Part shown: in pieces, positions 25,976-39,858 of the stretch
Layout of the letters: every line of letters starts with the position of its first letter
How positions within the stretch are numbered: the stretch's first letter is position 1
Assembly: GCA_016715865.1 (NCBI GenBank)
Contig: JADJXM010000037.1
Location: 6,085-70,084 of the forward strand
Direction of reading: 5' to 3'
Length of the DNA: 64,000 nucleotides
DNA from: Acidobacteriota bacterium
GTDB taxonomy: Bacteria > Acidobacteriota > Blastocatellia > RBC074
Made by a program: the position numbers and the translations under genes
Notes under the pieces: generated by a model
What the model was told of the DNA's origin: nothing
The model's input: the letters and a program-made list of their open reading frames with translations, nothing else
Databases searched by the model: none

Positions 25976-26959
25976 ATGAGTAATCCGAGCATTCACAACA
26001 ATCAGCGAATCGGCATATTCTACGAGCATCCGGAATGGTTCAAACCGATGTTCGCGGAACTCGACAGACGAGGCATCGGCTATGATCGCCTGCTGGCCTA
26101 TGACCATCACTACGATCCTTACGAACGCGAACTTCCCTTTTCGCTTGTCGTCAATCGAATGAGTCCGTCGGCGTATCTGCGCGGTCACAAACAGTCGATC
26201 TTCTACACTCTCGAGTACCTCGCATATCTGAAGGATATCGGTGCTAACGTGATCAACGGATATGATGCATATCTGTATGAATTCTCGAAAGCCCGTCAAT
26301 TGAGACTGCTCGACCGGCTGGGTTTGAATCACCCGAAAGCGCGAATCATCAATCATCCATCGCAGGCACTGGATGCGGCTGAGGGGCTGATCTATCCCAT
26401 CATCGTCAAGCCGAACATCGGCGGCAGCGGAGCGAACATAGTTCGGTTCGATTCCCGGCACAATCTGCGTGCCGCAGTCGAGGAAGGAACAATCGACCTC
26501 GGAATCGATCACACTGCGCTGGTTCAGGAATACCTCCCGGCTGAAGGAAACAGCATCGTCAGGGTTGAAGTTCTGAACGGTGAGTATCTTTATGCAATAC
26601 GACTGCGTCTGACCAGTGAAGAGTTCAACCTCTGCCCAGCCGATTATTGCGTGACCGAAAAAGCCGCTCCCGCAGAGGGCGACAATTGCATCGCCAACCG
26701 TGGTGGTATGGTCGAAGGTTACACCCCGCCTGATCAGGTCATCGACGATGTCAAACGTATCACGGCGGCCGCCGGCATCGAAGTCGGAGGGGTCGAATAC
26801 CTGGTCAACCAGCGCGACGGCCGGATCAGTTACTATGACATCAACGCGCTTTCCAACTTCGTCGCCAATGCACCGGAAGTGATCGGATTCGACCCGTTCC
26901 CAAGGCTGGTCGATTACATTCTGGCCCGGGCCGGTCTGACCAGGCTGGCCGCAGCCTGA
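25976..26959 (+). CDS. ATP-grasp (RimK-like) ligase family protein
   Basis: The start ATG 25976 follows aagaggaga; product 327 aa. After an N-terminal domain (RIGIFYEHPEWF), the ATP-grasp core shows YPIIVKPNIGGSGANIVRF near residue 138 (nucleotide-binding Lys and glycine loop), ALVQEYLPAEGNSIVRVEVL and the metal site region GGVEYLVNQRDGRISYYDINALSNF. These enzymes join a carboxylate to an amine or thiol through an acyl-phosphate. The substrate is unknown; resemblance is to alpha-L-glutamate ligase/RimK-type members. The CaiB/BaiF gene lies 35 bases downstream on the same strand. Confidence 0.85.
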   Translation: MSNPSIHNNQRIGIFYEHPEWFKPMFAELDRRGIGYDRLLAYDHHYDPYERELPFSLVVNRMSPSAYLRGHKQSIFYTLEYLAYLKDIGANVINGYDAYLYEFSKARQLRLLDRLGLNHPKARIINHPSQALDAAEGLIYPIIVKPNIGGSGANIVRFDSRHNLRAAVEEGTIDLGIDHTALVQEYLPAEGNSIVRVEVLNGEYLYAIRLRLTSEEFNLCPADYCVTEKAAPAEGDNCIANRGGMVEGYTPPDQVIDDVKRITAAAGIEVGGVEYLVNQRDGRISYYDINALSNFVANAPEVIGFDPFPRLVDYILARAGLTRLAAA

Positions 26960-26994
26960 GGGCGCGGCTTCACATCCTGTGAAAAAACACGATA

Positions 26995-28263
26995 ATGCAG
27001 GGCATGATCGTTTCTTCAAATAACAGACAGGAATCGCATGGTGCTCTTGAAGACATAAGGATTATCGATTTTTCGCATGCTCTGGCCGGCCCATACTGCA
27101 CGCTGGTTCTGGCCGAATACGGCGCGGAAGTCTACAAACTGGAACCGCCCGGCGGCGGCGATATGGGCCGCGGATGGGGCCCACCGTTCGCCGGCGGTCA
27201 GGCTTCATATTTTCTCGGACTCAACCGGGGAAAGTACGGCATCTCGATCGATCTCAAACGTCCGGAAGGGATAGACATCTGTCAACGGCTGATTGAAAAG
27301 ATGGACGTGCTGATCGAAAACTTCAGGCCCGGGACGATGGACCGTCTGGGGCTCGGCTATGACGATCTGCGCCGGACAAATCCACGTCTGATCTATTGTT
27401 CGATCTCCGGGTACGGTCAGAACGGTCCTTCACGTGACGAGGCGGCGATGGATCTTGTCGTCCAGTGCTCAAGCGGGCTGGTCAGCATGACGGGGACTGA
27501 AGACGGGCAACTGGTTCGCAGCGGCTATTCTGTCGCTGATGTGACGGCGGGGATGTTCGCGACGATCGGCATTCTTATGGCTCTGCGACACCGTGATCGC
27601 ACCGGACTGGGACAGTTCGTCGATGTTTCGATGTTCGATACGCTGATCTCGGCCATGACCTCAAACTTCATGAACTATCTTGGCTCCGGGATAGATCCGC
27701 GACCGATGGGGACGGCCTTCGCGACGATCGTCCCATATCGGGTCTTCGGCGGCCAGGATCGCAGCTTCTCACTCGCCGTCGGAAGCGAGAAGTTATGGTC
27801 TGCCTTCTGCAAGGTGATCGAGCGCCCCGATCTTGAATCGCATCCCGACTATGCGATCAACTCAAGCCGTGTCGCAAACCGCAAAACTCTCGAACCGCTG
27901 CTCGCACTGATATTCGCTCAGCGCCCGGCGGCCGACTGGATCGCAAAGCTGCGCGCAGTCGGGATCCCTTGTTCTCTCGTGAGGACTTTCTCTGAGGTCG
28001 TCGATGACCCGCAATCAGTCATTCGCGAAATGTTTCCGACGCTGGACCATCCAACCGCCGGCCGGCATCGCGTAACGGGGAGACCCGTCAAGCTGTCGCG
28101 CATGCCCGGAGACAACACCATGCATGCTCCGCTGCTGGGGCAGCACACGCGTCAGGTTTTGTTGGACCTGCTCGACCTCGATCCCTCGACGATCGATGAG
28201 CTGATAAAAGCCGGCATCGTTTCTACAAAGGAAGAGGATTCTGCAGGAATGGCGCCGACGTGA
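26995..28263 (+). CDS. CaiB/BaiF family CoA transferase
   Basis: The product is 422 aa (a second ATG at 27004 is equally possible). Family III CoA-transferase features are visible: RIIDFSHALAGPYCTLVLAE, AEVYKLEPPGGGD, SYFLGLNRGKYGISIDLK, VLIENFRPGTMDRLGLGY and the nucleophile-region Asp in DEAAMDLVVQ. A downstream GQFVDVSMFDTLIS follows. Such enzymes move CoA between an acyl-CoA and a carboxylate. The acid is not evident from the neighbours; the gene may be co-transcribed with the ATP-grasp gene. A large palindrome follows. Confidence 0.93.
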   Translation: MQGMIVSSNNRQESHGALEDIRIIDFSHALAGPYCTLVLAEYGAEVYKLEPPGGGDMGRGWGPPFAGGQASYFLGLNRGKYGISIDLKRPEGIDICQRLIEKMDVLIENFRPGTMDRLGLGYDDLRRTNPRLIYCSISGYGQNGPSRDEAAMDLVVQCSSGLVSMTGTEDGQLVRSGYSVADVTAGMFATIGILMALRHRDRTGLGQFVDVSMFDTLISAMTSNFMNYLGSGIDPRPMGTAFATIVPYRVFGGQDRSFSLAVGSEKLWSAFCKVIERPDLESHPDYAINSSRVANRKTLEPLLALIFAQRPAADWIAKLRAVGIPCSLVRTFSEVVDDPQSVIREMFPTLDHPTAGRHRVTGRPVKLSRMPGDNTMHAPLLGQHTRQVLLDLLDLDPSTIDELIKAGIVSTKEEDSAGMAPT

Positions 28264-28274
28264 ACATTTAAGAA

Positions 28275-28480
28275 TTTATCCACGAAGGAACACGAAGGGA
28301 ACACGAAGAAAAAACAATAGAAATAGTTTCCAGTTTCCGGGTTCCAGTATGCTGGACGGCGAAGTTTATTCCGTTGAGCAAGATTTCGGTTGAAAGCGAA
28401 GCGTTGAAGGGCGACTGGAAACTGGAAACTATTTCTATTGTTTTTTCTTCGTGTTCCCTTCGTGTCCTTCGTGGATGATT
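28275..28480. repeat. CACGAAG-armed long palindrome
   Basis: The left arm (ccacgaaggaacacgaaggg, then acacgaagaaaaaaca) and atagaaatagtttccagttt are mirrored at the right by gaaactatttctattgtttt and ttcttcgtgttcccttcgtg. The stem is over 50 bases; the central 80 bases are unpaired. It lies between the convergent CaiB/BaiF and enoyl-reductase-like genes, where it may act as a two-way terminator. The arm words recur inside the permease gene at 5741-5816. Confidence 0.85.
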
Positions 28481-28491
28481 CTCTTCTGCCT

Positions 28492-29715
28492 TTAACCGAT
28501 TTCGATAGTCATCCCTGCCTTGCGCAATCTTTCGACCAGCACATCGCCCAGACCGGTCGCAGGAGTAAGAATTCCTCCGCGCTGCGCTCCGCCCGGCAAC
28601 TCACCGGCATTCAAAACCAGCGCGAGAGCTGATTCGCAGAGGAACTTGACCGTCGCACGGTTTCCCGGGTCTCCCTTATCACGAATCATCCCCTTCACCT
28701 GACGTCCGTCCTGGGCAATCCCCAGCAATTCACAACGAAACCAGCCTTCATTCATGGTTCTTTCGGAAGGTCCGCTTCCGGGCGCGGGCATCAAAGCCCT
28801 GATCCAGGGCCTGAACGGCGAGCGGATCGCCAGCTCGAAAAGACCTGCGCCACCCGTGAACGCTAATGCCTGGGCTCCGCCCAGCGGCCCGCTGTGCTTC
28901 ATAAATTCCTGGTAGCGAAAATCGGAGCCATACGATTGATTCCATTGCTTGAAAAGGGCGGCGCTGCGGCGCACGACGCGGGTATTGATCGGCCCCATGA
29001 AAAACGGCCCGACCCAGCATCCGATTTCATCATCATAATGCGGGAGCGTCGGATCCTGGTTCCGGTCGATCTCTTCCCGGGAATGGCCATTCGGTGGATC
29101 GAGCAGAAAGACGTCGCGCACGCGGTCGCTTTGACCTGAGTCGAACATGTTGAACATAGTCGCAACTGTTCCACCGTTGATGCCGCCCGAGACCTGAAAA
29201 CAGGCTCGCACCTCGCGACATTGAACGCCGAATTTCTGCTCAATATGACGTGCCACCAGATATGCGCCCAAATCAGATGGCACCGAATCGAAGCCGCAGA
29301 AAGGGATGATCCGTGTTCCGTCAGCCGCGGCCTGCTGGTGATAACGATCGATCAGATCCCGAACCCAGGCCGTCTCTCCGGTGATGTCAACGTAATGAGT
29401 CTTAAACCTGACGCAGGCATCGACGATCGGAGTCCCGTATTTCGCAAATGGCCCGGCAGTTGTGAGCAGAACTCGCGTCCGGGCGACGATGGCATCGATT
29501 GCCGACTGATCACTGCTTTCAGCAACCAGTATATCTATCTCTTTGACTCGTTCGCCGATCTGTTGCTTAAGGGAATCGAGTTTCTCGCGATTGCGCCCGG
29601 CAATGGCCCAGCGAACCTCTCCCGGGACCGTGTGCTGCGCGAAATACTCGACCGTCTGCCTTCCGGTAAAGCCGGTCGCACCATAGAGCACGACATCATA
29701 ATCCCGATCTTGCAT
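28492..29715 (-). CDS. saccharopine dehydrogenase-like / trans-acting enoyl reductase family protein
   Basis: The product is 407 aa. The N-terminal Rossmann motif VVLYGATGFTGRQTVEYF binds NAD(P). RVLLTTAGPFAKYGTPIVDAC and THYVDITGETAWVRDLID are typical of this family, which includes mycobacterial trans-acting enoyl reductases and eukaryotic saccharopine dehydrogenase-like oxidoreductases. IIPFCGFDSVPSDLGAYL is a further family signature. The lipid or other substrate is unknown. It is transcribed toward the CaiB/BaiF gene and shares the intervening palindrome. Confidence 0.9.
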   Translation of the reverse strand: MQDRDYDVVLYGATGFTGRQTVEYFAQHTVPGEVRWAIAGRNREKLDSLKQQIGERVKEIDILVAESSDQSAIDAIVARTRVLLTTAGPFAKYGTPIVDACVRFKTHYVDITGETAWVRDLIDRYHQQAAADGTRIIPFCGFDSVPSDLGAYLVARHIEQKFGVQCREVRACFQVSGGINGGTVATMFNMFDSGQSDRVRDVFLLDPPNGHSREEIDRNQDPTLPHYDDEIGCWVGPFFMGPINTRVVRRSAALFKQWNQSYGSDFRYQEFMKHSGPLGGAQALAFTGGAGLFELAIRSPFRPWIRALMPAPGSGPSERTMNEGWFRCELLGIAQDGRQVKGMIRDKGDPGNRATVKFLCESALALVLNAGELPGGAQRGGILTPATGLGDVLVERLRKAGMTIEIG

Positions 29716-29862
29716 GAATGCCCTCCCTGAGAAATTGATTGTGCCCAGTATGCGGGACTTTATTGTCGGAAAACAATTCGGTAAACTAAAGTCTGCAAAA
29801 TAACCGGATATTGATACCGGATTTGGATAGTCTCACCCAACCAGAAAACCTGGAGAGCATCG

Positions 29863-34049
<4,187 letters not shown>

Positions 34050-34074
34050 CTCATCCTCCGATAATTCTGAATAG

Positions 34075-35604
34075 TTATGATGAATGATCGACCTGGTCGC
34101 TGTTCAATTTCCTGTAGACACCGCGGAGCGCGCGGTAAATCCCGCGAAAAGCATCGTAGTATCTATCATACAATTGACGAGTGGATTTATCTGGAACGAT
34201 CCTTTCGACGACCTCAAGATTCGCCTTGACCGCTTCGACTGAAGGGTAGATTCCGAGCCCGACCGCCGCCAGCAGCGAAGCTCCGACGGCGCCTGCTTCC
34301 TGTGGCCAGGCCGTGGATTCAAGCGTACGGCCGGTAACATCGGCGATAATCTGAAGCCACGGGCGACCGCGCGCTCCGCCGCCGATCACCCTCAACGCTT
34401 CCGGTCGAAACTTGTAAAGCTCATCAGTCGATTCGAGGATCCAGCGCAGATTGTATGCAACACCTTCATAAATCGCCCTTGTCATCTGAGCGCGGGAGTG
34501 ATTGGCGCCAAGATTGATGAATCCCGCGCGCAAGCTATCGTTCGGCACGGGAGCCCTCTCACCATACATCCAGGGCGTGAAGATCAGGCCGTTGGCGCCA
34601 GGTGCAGTCCCTGAAACTTCATTATCCATTCTACGGTATATTTCACTGCCTTCCTCCGATGCATCGTAAAGCTCTTTCGCTGCCCATTTCAGGCAGGCGC
34701 CCGCTGTCTCGGTTTCGCCGATCAAGAGCAGTTTCCCCGGATCAGCCGACTGAATCGATGCCATGCCGCGCCGGCCAGTGACCCGCCGCTGCGTAACGAT
34801 TCCGACGAAACCCGATGTCCCGATCGAAAGATGACCATCGCCCTCTCCGACAGCGCCGGAACCGACAGCGGCAGTCATGGCATCCCCTGATCCGGCAATA
34901 ACCGGAGTGCCTTCGAGCAGACCGAGGTGTGCGGCCGCCTGGGCAGTCAATCCCCCGACCTTCTCTGTCGACTGAACCAGTTCAGGGAATTTTCTCCGAT
35001 CCACGCCCATAAACTTCATCAACGCTTTGTCCCAGTTTTTCGACTTCAGATTGAAAAACCCCGTCACACTGGCATTACCCCATTCACATACGAGGCTTCC
35101 TGTCGCGCGGAACAGAAGGTAACCGCCCGCATCCATGAGCGTCGCCGTCCGGCCAAGCAAATCCGGCGCATGCCGCTTGAGCCATAAATATTTCGGCAGA
35201 AAATCCTTTCCCGTCAGCGACGCGCCGAGCAATGTGGCGAAAATTCGCTCACCTCCGAAACGGCGCATCAACCGAGTCGCTTCATCCGCAGCACGCCCGT
35301 CAAGCCAGCTCATGCTTCGCCCAATGAGGCACGAATTCTCATCCAGACAGATGACATTGAGCATCTGATTTGAAAACGCGAGCCCGAGCACCGCATCGGC
35401 CCCAACACCGCTCTTTTCAAGCACTGCACGACACGTGGTCCCGATCGCCCGCCACCAGTCTTCAGGATCCTGTTCAGCCCAGTGAGGCCGCGGATAGTAG
35501 ACCGGATAGCTTTCAGAAGCAGTCGCGATGACGCGCCCCTCCGACGTCGTCATGACAGCCTTCGTCTGCGTTGTCCCAACATCGAATGCCAACAGATAAG
35601 CCAT
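34075..35604 (-). CDS. FGGY-family carbohydrate kinase (xylulokinase-like)
   Basis: The product is 509 aa. N-terminal LLAFDVGTTQTKAVM is the phosphate-1 loop, ATASESYPVYYPRPHWAEQDPEDWW the usual substrate-domain segment, and the C-terminal GGGARGRPWLQIIADVTGR the adenosine motif. It phosphorylates a sugar or polyol such as D-xylulose; the substrate cannot be fixed from sequence. The length is normal. It lies upstream of the PLP-lyase gene and downstream of a perfect 33-base palindrome. Confidence 0.9.
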   Translation of the reverse strand: MAYLLAFDVGTTQTKAVMTTSEGRVIATASESYPVYYPRPHWAEQDPEDWWRAIGTTCRAVLEKSGVGADAVLGLAFSNQMLNVICLDENSCLIGRSMSWLDGRAADEATRLMRRFGGERIFATLLGASLTGKDFLPKYLWLKRHAPDLLGRTATLMDAGGYLLFRATGSLVCEWGNASVTGFFNLKSKNWDKALMKFMGVDRRKFPELVQSTEKVGGLTAQAAAHLGLLEGTPVIAGSGDAMTAAVGSGAVGEGDGHLSIGTSGFVGIVTQRRVTGRRGMASIQSADPGKLLLIGETETAGACLKWAAKELYDASEEGSEIYRRMDNEVSGTAPGANGLIFTPWMYGERAPVPNDSLRAGFINLGANHSRAQMTRAIYEGVAYNLRWILESTDELYKFRPEALRVIGGGARGRPWLQIIADVTGRTLESTAWPQEAGAVGASLLAAVGLGIYPSVEAVKANLEVVERIVPDKSTRQLYDRYYDAFRGIYRALRGVYRKLNSDQVDHSS

Positions 35605-35670
35605 ATCAATAGCCTTCTTACACTTCTTATTCTTTGTGTTTCCTTCGTGTTACTGCTCTGAAAATGGTCT

Positions 35671-35744
35671 GTATTATCTCTGTGATCTCTGTGACTCAGT
35701 GGTTTAATCTCACCACTGAGTCACAGAGATCACAGAGATAATAC
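35671..35744. repeat. perfect 33-base inverted repeat (CACAGAGA words)
   Basis: The left arm 35671-35703 (gtattatctctgtgatctct...) and right arm 35712-35744 pair without mismatch around an 8-base loop (ttaatctc). The arms contain phased repeats of the word cacagaga. It lies between the kinase start and the histidine-kinase stop, both on the minus strand. It could stop transcription from the two-component operon. Confidence 0.9.
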
Positions 35745-35814
35745 GGGACTTTTTCATCTTCGGTGGAGTGCCGAAGGCTCAGGTTTAACTTAATGGATGA
35801 TTTTCCGCGTTAAA

Positions 35815-37242
35815 TCAGGAGGGCTTTTTCAGGACTATCTCCACTTCAAAACCCGCCGGCTTCAAATTCCTCGCTATCACGCTTCCCTGACAGGCCTCGA
35901 CGCAGGTTTTAACAATCGCAAGACCCAGGCCCGCCCCGCCTGTCTGTCGCGACCGGTGCGATTCAAACCGATGGAACGGATCGAAGAGCCTGTCTGTTTC
36001 CGATTCAGGTACGCCCGGGCCACTGTCTGAGACCTTCAGGCTGATGTTGTCGCCCTGGGCTTTCGCCGTCACTCGAATTGGACCGGCCTCGCCCGCATAC
36101 CTGACAGAGTTGCGTATCAGATTTGCTAACGCGCGGCTGAGCAGACCGGGCTCGGCCATCGCCATCAGTTCACGATCGACCTCAACCTCAATCTTCTGAC
36201 CATCAGTCACTTCCCGCGCCAGTACATCTTCAATCAGGCTGTGCAGCTTGATGCGCTGTAATTCAATCGGAGTCGACTTCAAACCGGCTTTGGCATAGGC
36301 GAGCAGCTCGCTGACCAGGTCCGACATGAGCCGGACCTCTTCCTGCGCATCCGCAACATAAGCGCGGTTTTTGGGATCGACTCGCTCCTCCAGGATTCCC
36401 AGCGCCAGCTGCATTCGCGCAAGAGGCGAATTGAGTTCGTGCGAAATATCACCCAGAAACCTCTTCTGCCCGGTGACATAGCCCGACAGGCGCATGGCAA
36501 GATGATTGACCGCCCGTCCGAGCCGCCCCAGCTCATCCCTCCGCCCTTCATCGACACGCACATCGAATCTCTCTTCGGCGATCTGTTCCGTAGCGGACGT
36601 CATCTGCTTGATGGTCCGCGTCAGACTTCGCACGAATGGAAACCAGAGCAGGGCAGAAAGCCCAAGAATGGTGACAATCATAACCACCCACGGCGTCGGG
36701 TCGAAGAACAAACCGCGACCGGTCATCGAATCCGACACGGCAAGCAGAGTCGATCGAACCGGCTCAGATGAGCCTTTCTCATATACAGGCACTCGCACTC
36801 CGACCCAATACCGTGTCGGATTCGATGTCCTGGTCGAAAAGATCGGCTGCCTGCGACGGGGAAAACCCTGTCTTCTGGATGATGTCCGTTGAGACCCGCC
36901 TGACCATGATGCCGACCGGCGCACTATCGCCTTTATCTCGTCAGGCAAAGTGATATCTTTTCCAGCCAGTTGCACACCGTCAATCGAATAGAGCAGAAAA
37001 TCCACCTGATAGATTTCGGAGTATCGATCGAGAATCGCATCCCGATCTCCCTTCGTCTGATCGTTCATTTCAAGCGTCATCATTTGAGCAATCACATCGA
37101 TGCGCATGCCGGATTCGCCGCGTATCGGCGAATCCGGCGCCAGGCGAAACTGAAAATTGAAAAAGACCAGCATAACCGCGCCCAGCACGATCAGATTCAA
37201 AAAGAACCAGAGCAGGATTTTAGTGTACAGAGAAAAACGCAT
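35815..37242 (-). CDS. CpxA-like sensor histidine kinase
   Basis: The product is 475 aa, an inner-membrane kinase. A first helix (LLWFFLNLIVLGAVMLVFF) and a second (PWVVMIVTILGLSALLWFPF) enclose a periplasmic sensor of about 130 residues. A HAMP domain follows (MTSATEQIAEERFDVRV), then the H-box FLGDISHELNSPLAR (His near 265), N-box NLIRNSVRYAG, DSGPGVPESETDRLFDPF and the G2 box GGAGLGLAIVK. The overall layout and the neighbouring Spy-like gene resemble the envelope-stress Cpx system. It is co-transcribed with the regulator, 18 bases apart. Confidence 0.93.
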   Translation of the reverse strand: MRFSLYTKILLWFFLNLIVLGAVMLVFFNFQFRLAPDSPIRGESGMRIDVIAQMMTLEMNDQTKGDRDAILDRYSEIYQVDFLLYSIDGVQLAGKDITLPDEIKAIVRRSASWSGGSQRTSSRRQGFPRRRQPIFSTRTSNPTRYWVGVRVPVYEKGSSEPVRSTLLAVSDSMTGRGLFFDPTPWVVMIVTILGLSALLWFPFVRSLTRTIKQMTSATEQIAEERFDVRVDEGRRDELGRLGRAVNHLAMRLSGYVTGQKRFLGDISHELNSPLARMQLALGILEERVDPKNRAYVADAQEEVRLMSDLVSELLAYAKAGLKSTPIELQRIKLHSLIEDVLAREVTDGQKIEVEVDRELMAMAEPGLLSRALANLIRNSVRYAGEAGPIRVTAKAQGDNISLKVSDSGPGVPESETDRLFDPFHRFESHRSRQTGGAGLGLAIVKTCVEACQGSVIARNLKPAGFEVEIVLKKPS

Positions 37243-37260
37243 CGTAATCCAATCGCCCTT

Positions 37261-38016
37261 TCAGACTTCCTCGGGCTTTCTCATCAACATATAGCCGGCC
37301 GATCTGACGGTTTTTATATATTTGGGCTTTTTCGCATCGTCATCCAGCTTTCGGCGCAGGCTCGAGATATGAACGTCGATCGAACGATCGAAAACCTCAT
37401 AATCTCTTCCACTGATCTCATCCAGCAACCGGTCGCGGCTCATAACACGATCGGCTGCGCGAGCCAGGCAGACCAGCAGGTCGAATTCGACCGGAGTCAG
37501 ACTCAACGCTCGATTGCCCAGAAACACCTGCCGCGATGCCTGATTGATCCGCAGATCGCTGATCACAATGTCGTCAGCTTCATTCGCTGCCTGAGTCTGA
37601 TTTGTCGTCAGCGTCGATCGACGGGTAACAGCGCGCAAGCGTGCGAGCAACTCGCGCGTCGAGAACGTCTTTGGCAGATAGTCATCAGCGCCGATCTCGA
37701 GCCCGACTATCCGGTCCGACTCGTCACCCAATGCAGTCAGCATGAGCACCGGCACTGTAGATGACTGGCGAATACGGCGCAGTACTTCGAATCCGTCCAT
37801 CCCCGGCAGCATGATATCCAGTATCACCGCCTGATACTCTTCGCTCAGTACTTTCTCCAGGCCGCTCGGGCCGGTCTGCGCGCTTTCGACCTCATATCCC
37901 ATCGGCTCCAGATAATCCTTCACCAGGCGACACAGCTTCGGATCGTCGTCTATGATCAATATTCTGATTTTTGAATAGTTCTCAGTCTCCATCGCTACCT
38001 GACTGTTCATTTTCAT
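37261..38016 (-). CDS. OmpR/CpxR-like response regulator
   Basis: The product is 251 aa. The receiver domain has the acidic pair IDDDPKL, the phosphorylation Asp in VILDIMLPGMDG, the conserved Thr in MLTALGDESD and Lys in DDYLPKTF. The C-terminal winged helix ends with DVHISSLRRKLDDDAKKPKYIKTVRSAGYML, typical of OmpR-type DNA binding. It is phosphorylated by the adjacent kinase and probably binds the palindrome at 38056-38083 in the divergent promoter region, controlling both itself and the Spy-like gene. Confidence 0.95.
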   Translation of the reverse strand: MKMNSQVAMETENYSKIRILIIDDDPKLCRLVKDYLEPMGYEVESAQTGPSGLEKVLSEEYQAVILDIMLPGMDGFEVLRRIRQSSTVPVLMLTALGDESDRIVGLEIGADDYLPKTFSTRELLARLRAVTRRSTLTTNQTQAANEADDIVISDLRINQASRQVFLGNRALSLTPVEFDLLVCLARAADRVMSRDRLLDEISGRDYEVFDRSIDVHISSLRRKLDDDAKKPKYIKTVRSAGYMLMRKPEEV

Positions 38017-38055
38017 TGCTTCAATCGATGCCCGAACAACAGTTTACAACCGCTC

Positions 38056-38083
38056 GATTGTAAAGACAGCAGTCTTTACAATC
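38056..38083. promoter_or_regulatory. palindromic operator candidate in the regulator/Spy intergenic region
   Basis: gattgtaaagac and gtctttacaatc form a perfect 12-base inverted repeat with an agca spacer. GTAAA-type words recur nearby (gtttac at 38042 and ggtaaagtaac at about 38134). CpxR boxes consist of GTAAA repeats, so this fits an operator for the adjacent regulator. Location between divergent genes argues against a terminator. Binding is inferred. Confidence 0.6.
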
Positions 38084-38217
38084 CCTTAACAAAAAACCTG
38101 CCTGCCTGAATAAATCCTTAACCTTTGTCCGGTAAAGTAACACTCGACGGCAATAGATGGAATGATCACAAGCGTGAACAACCGGCCGTCAGCTATAAAA
38201 CGGATGAGGAGGAAGAT

Positions 38218-38727
<510 letters not shown>

Positions 38728-38754
38728 TCCGGCTGAATCCATCAGCGGGTGAAA

Positions 38755-38790
38755 AAAGGCTCCGGGAATTATGATATTCCCGGAGCCTTT
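38755..38790 (+). terminator. rho-independent terminator after the Spy-like gene
   Basis: aaaggctccgggaat and attcccggagccttt form a 15-base perfect stem with a 6-base loop, flanked by A-rich and T-rich ends, 27 bases after the Spy-like stop. The A tract on the left allows it to act in both directions. Confidence 0.85.
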
Positions 38791-38901
38791 TAAACGTTGA
38801 AGCCTTGCAGGTTCATGATATTTCGTGATAACGCTATGCAGTCATCGGATAAATATGATACGTCATATTATGAGCAATCTTTCAATAAAATGAGAGGCGT
38901 T

Positions 38902-39393
38902 ATGAAAATCTTAAAATGGATCGGAATCGGAATTATTGTCATACTCGCCTGTATTCAGGTGGTTCGACCGGATCGAACAAACCCGGCTGTCGATCGCGGC
39001 AAAACTATGCAGGCAAACGCTCAGGTGCCACCTGAGGTTCAGGCGATCTTTGAGCGATCATGTTACGACTGCCACTCCAATCAGACCAAATGGCCCTGGT
39101 ATACCAATGTCGCTCCTGTTTCCTGGTTCGTCGCCGATCACGTCAAGGATGGCCGTGAAGAACTGTCCTTTTCAGAATGGGGCGCCTATCCTCCCAAAAA
39201 GGCCGATCATAAACTCGAAGAGATCTGTGAAATGGTTGAAAAAGGCGAAATGCCGCTCGAATCCTATCTGATCCTGCACAGCGGCGCCAAACTTTCAGAA
39301 CAGGACAAACAGACGCTCTGCAATTGGACTAAAGCGGAACGGGCCCGCATGGCAGTTGCCAAATTGGATCACGAAAATAATGATGATAAATAA
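38902..39393 (+). CDS. haem-binding domain protein (DUF/Haem_bd type)
   Basis: Using the ATG at 38902 (MKILKWIGIGIIVILACIQV, an N-terminal membrane anchor) gives 163 aa; the frame extends back to 38797 without a ribosome-binding site. The haem site CYDCHSNQTKWPWYTNVAPVSW is near residue 52 and is the signature of the Haem_bd family, with SFSEWGAYPPKKADHKLEEI following. The protein is probably periplasmic and membrane-anchored, with a single c-type haem. Its role in electron transfer or sensing is not known. The GIY-YIG gene follows by 2 bases. Confidence 0.88.
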   Translation: MKILKWIGIGIIVILACIQVVRPDRTNPAVDRGKTMQANAQVPPEVQAIFERSCYDCHSNQTKWPWYTNVAPVSWFVADHVKDGREELSFSEWGAYPPKKADHKLEEICEMVEKGEMPLESYLILHSGAKLSEQDKQTLCNWTKAERARMAVAKLDHENNDDK

Positions 39394-39395
39394 TC

Positions 39396-39821
39396 ATGAA
39401 TGCCAGTAATAAAGAGCTTAAGAAAGGTTATCAGCAAAGCCACAGGCCGATGGGGGTATACCAGATCAGAAATCTCGTCAACGAAAAGGCTCTGATCGGG
39501 AAAAGTCTCGATCTCCCTGGAGTACTCAACCGGTATCGCTTTCAACTCCAAATGGGCAGCCATCCGAACAAGGCACTTCAGGCCGACTGGCAGGAGTTTG
39601 GAGCCGATAACTTCGCATTTGAAATCCTCGATGAGCTCACCCCTCGTGAAAATCCTGGTTACGACTACAAGGAAGATCTCGAGCTTCTCGAAAGGATGTG
39701 GCTGGATAACCTGCGGCCATTTGACGATCGCGGGTATAATCAGAAACCCGAAAGCACCGACGAAAAGCTGTGGCGAATCGCTCGAAACCGTTTGAAAAAT
39801 CGGGATGACGATCCGGAATAA
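39396..39821 (+). CDS. GIY-YIG nuclease family protein
   Basis: The product is 141 aa. The fold is suggested by MGVYQIRNLVNEKALIGKS (GIY...YIG strand pair, here GVY...LIG), NRYRFQLQMGSHPNKALQAD with the catalytic-type Arg, and FAFEILDEL plus LELLERMWLD carrying the metal-binding Glu. Stand-alone proteins of this type are common and of unknown role, probably acting on DNA. Substitution of the second Tyr (LIG) is a departure from the canonical motif and leaves activity uncertain. Confidence 0.8.
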   Translation: MNASNKELKKGYQQSHRPMGVYQIRNLVNEKALIGKSLDLPGVLNRYRFQLQMGSHPNKALQADWQEFGADNFAFEILDELTPRENPGYDYKEDLELLERMWLDNLRPFDDRGYNQKPESTDEKLWRIARNRLKNRDDDPE

Positions 39822-39858
39822 ATAAAACTCTCGATAATATTTTCTTCAGGCGCCCGTC

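Noticed and set aside
26440..26470. ggttcgattcccggc resembling a tRNA T-arm
   Set aside because: It is within the ATP-grasp coding frame and has no matching acceptor or anticodon stems.
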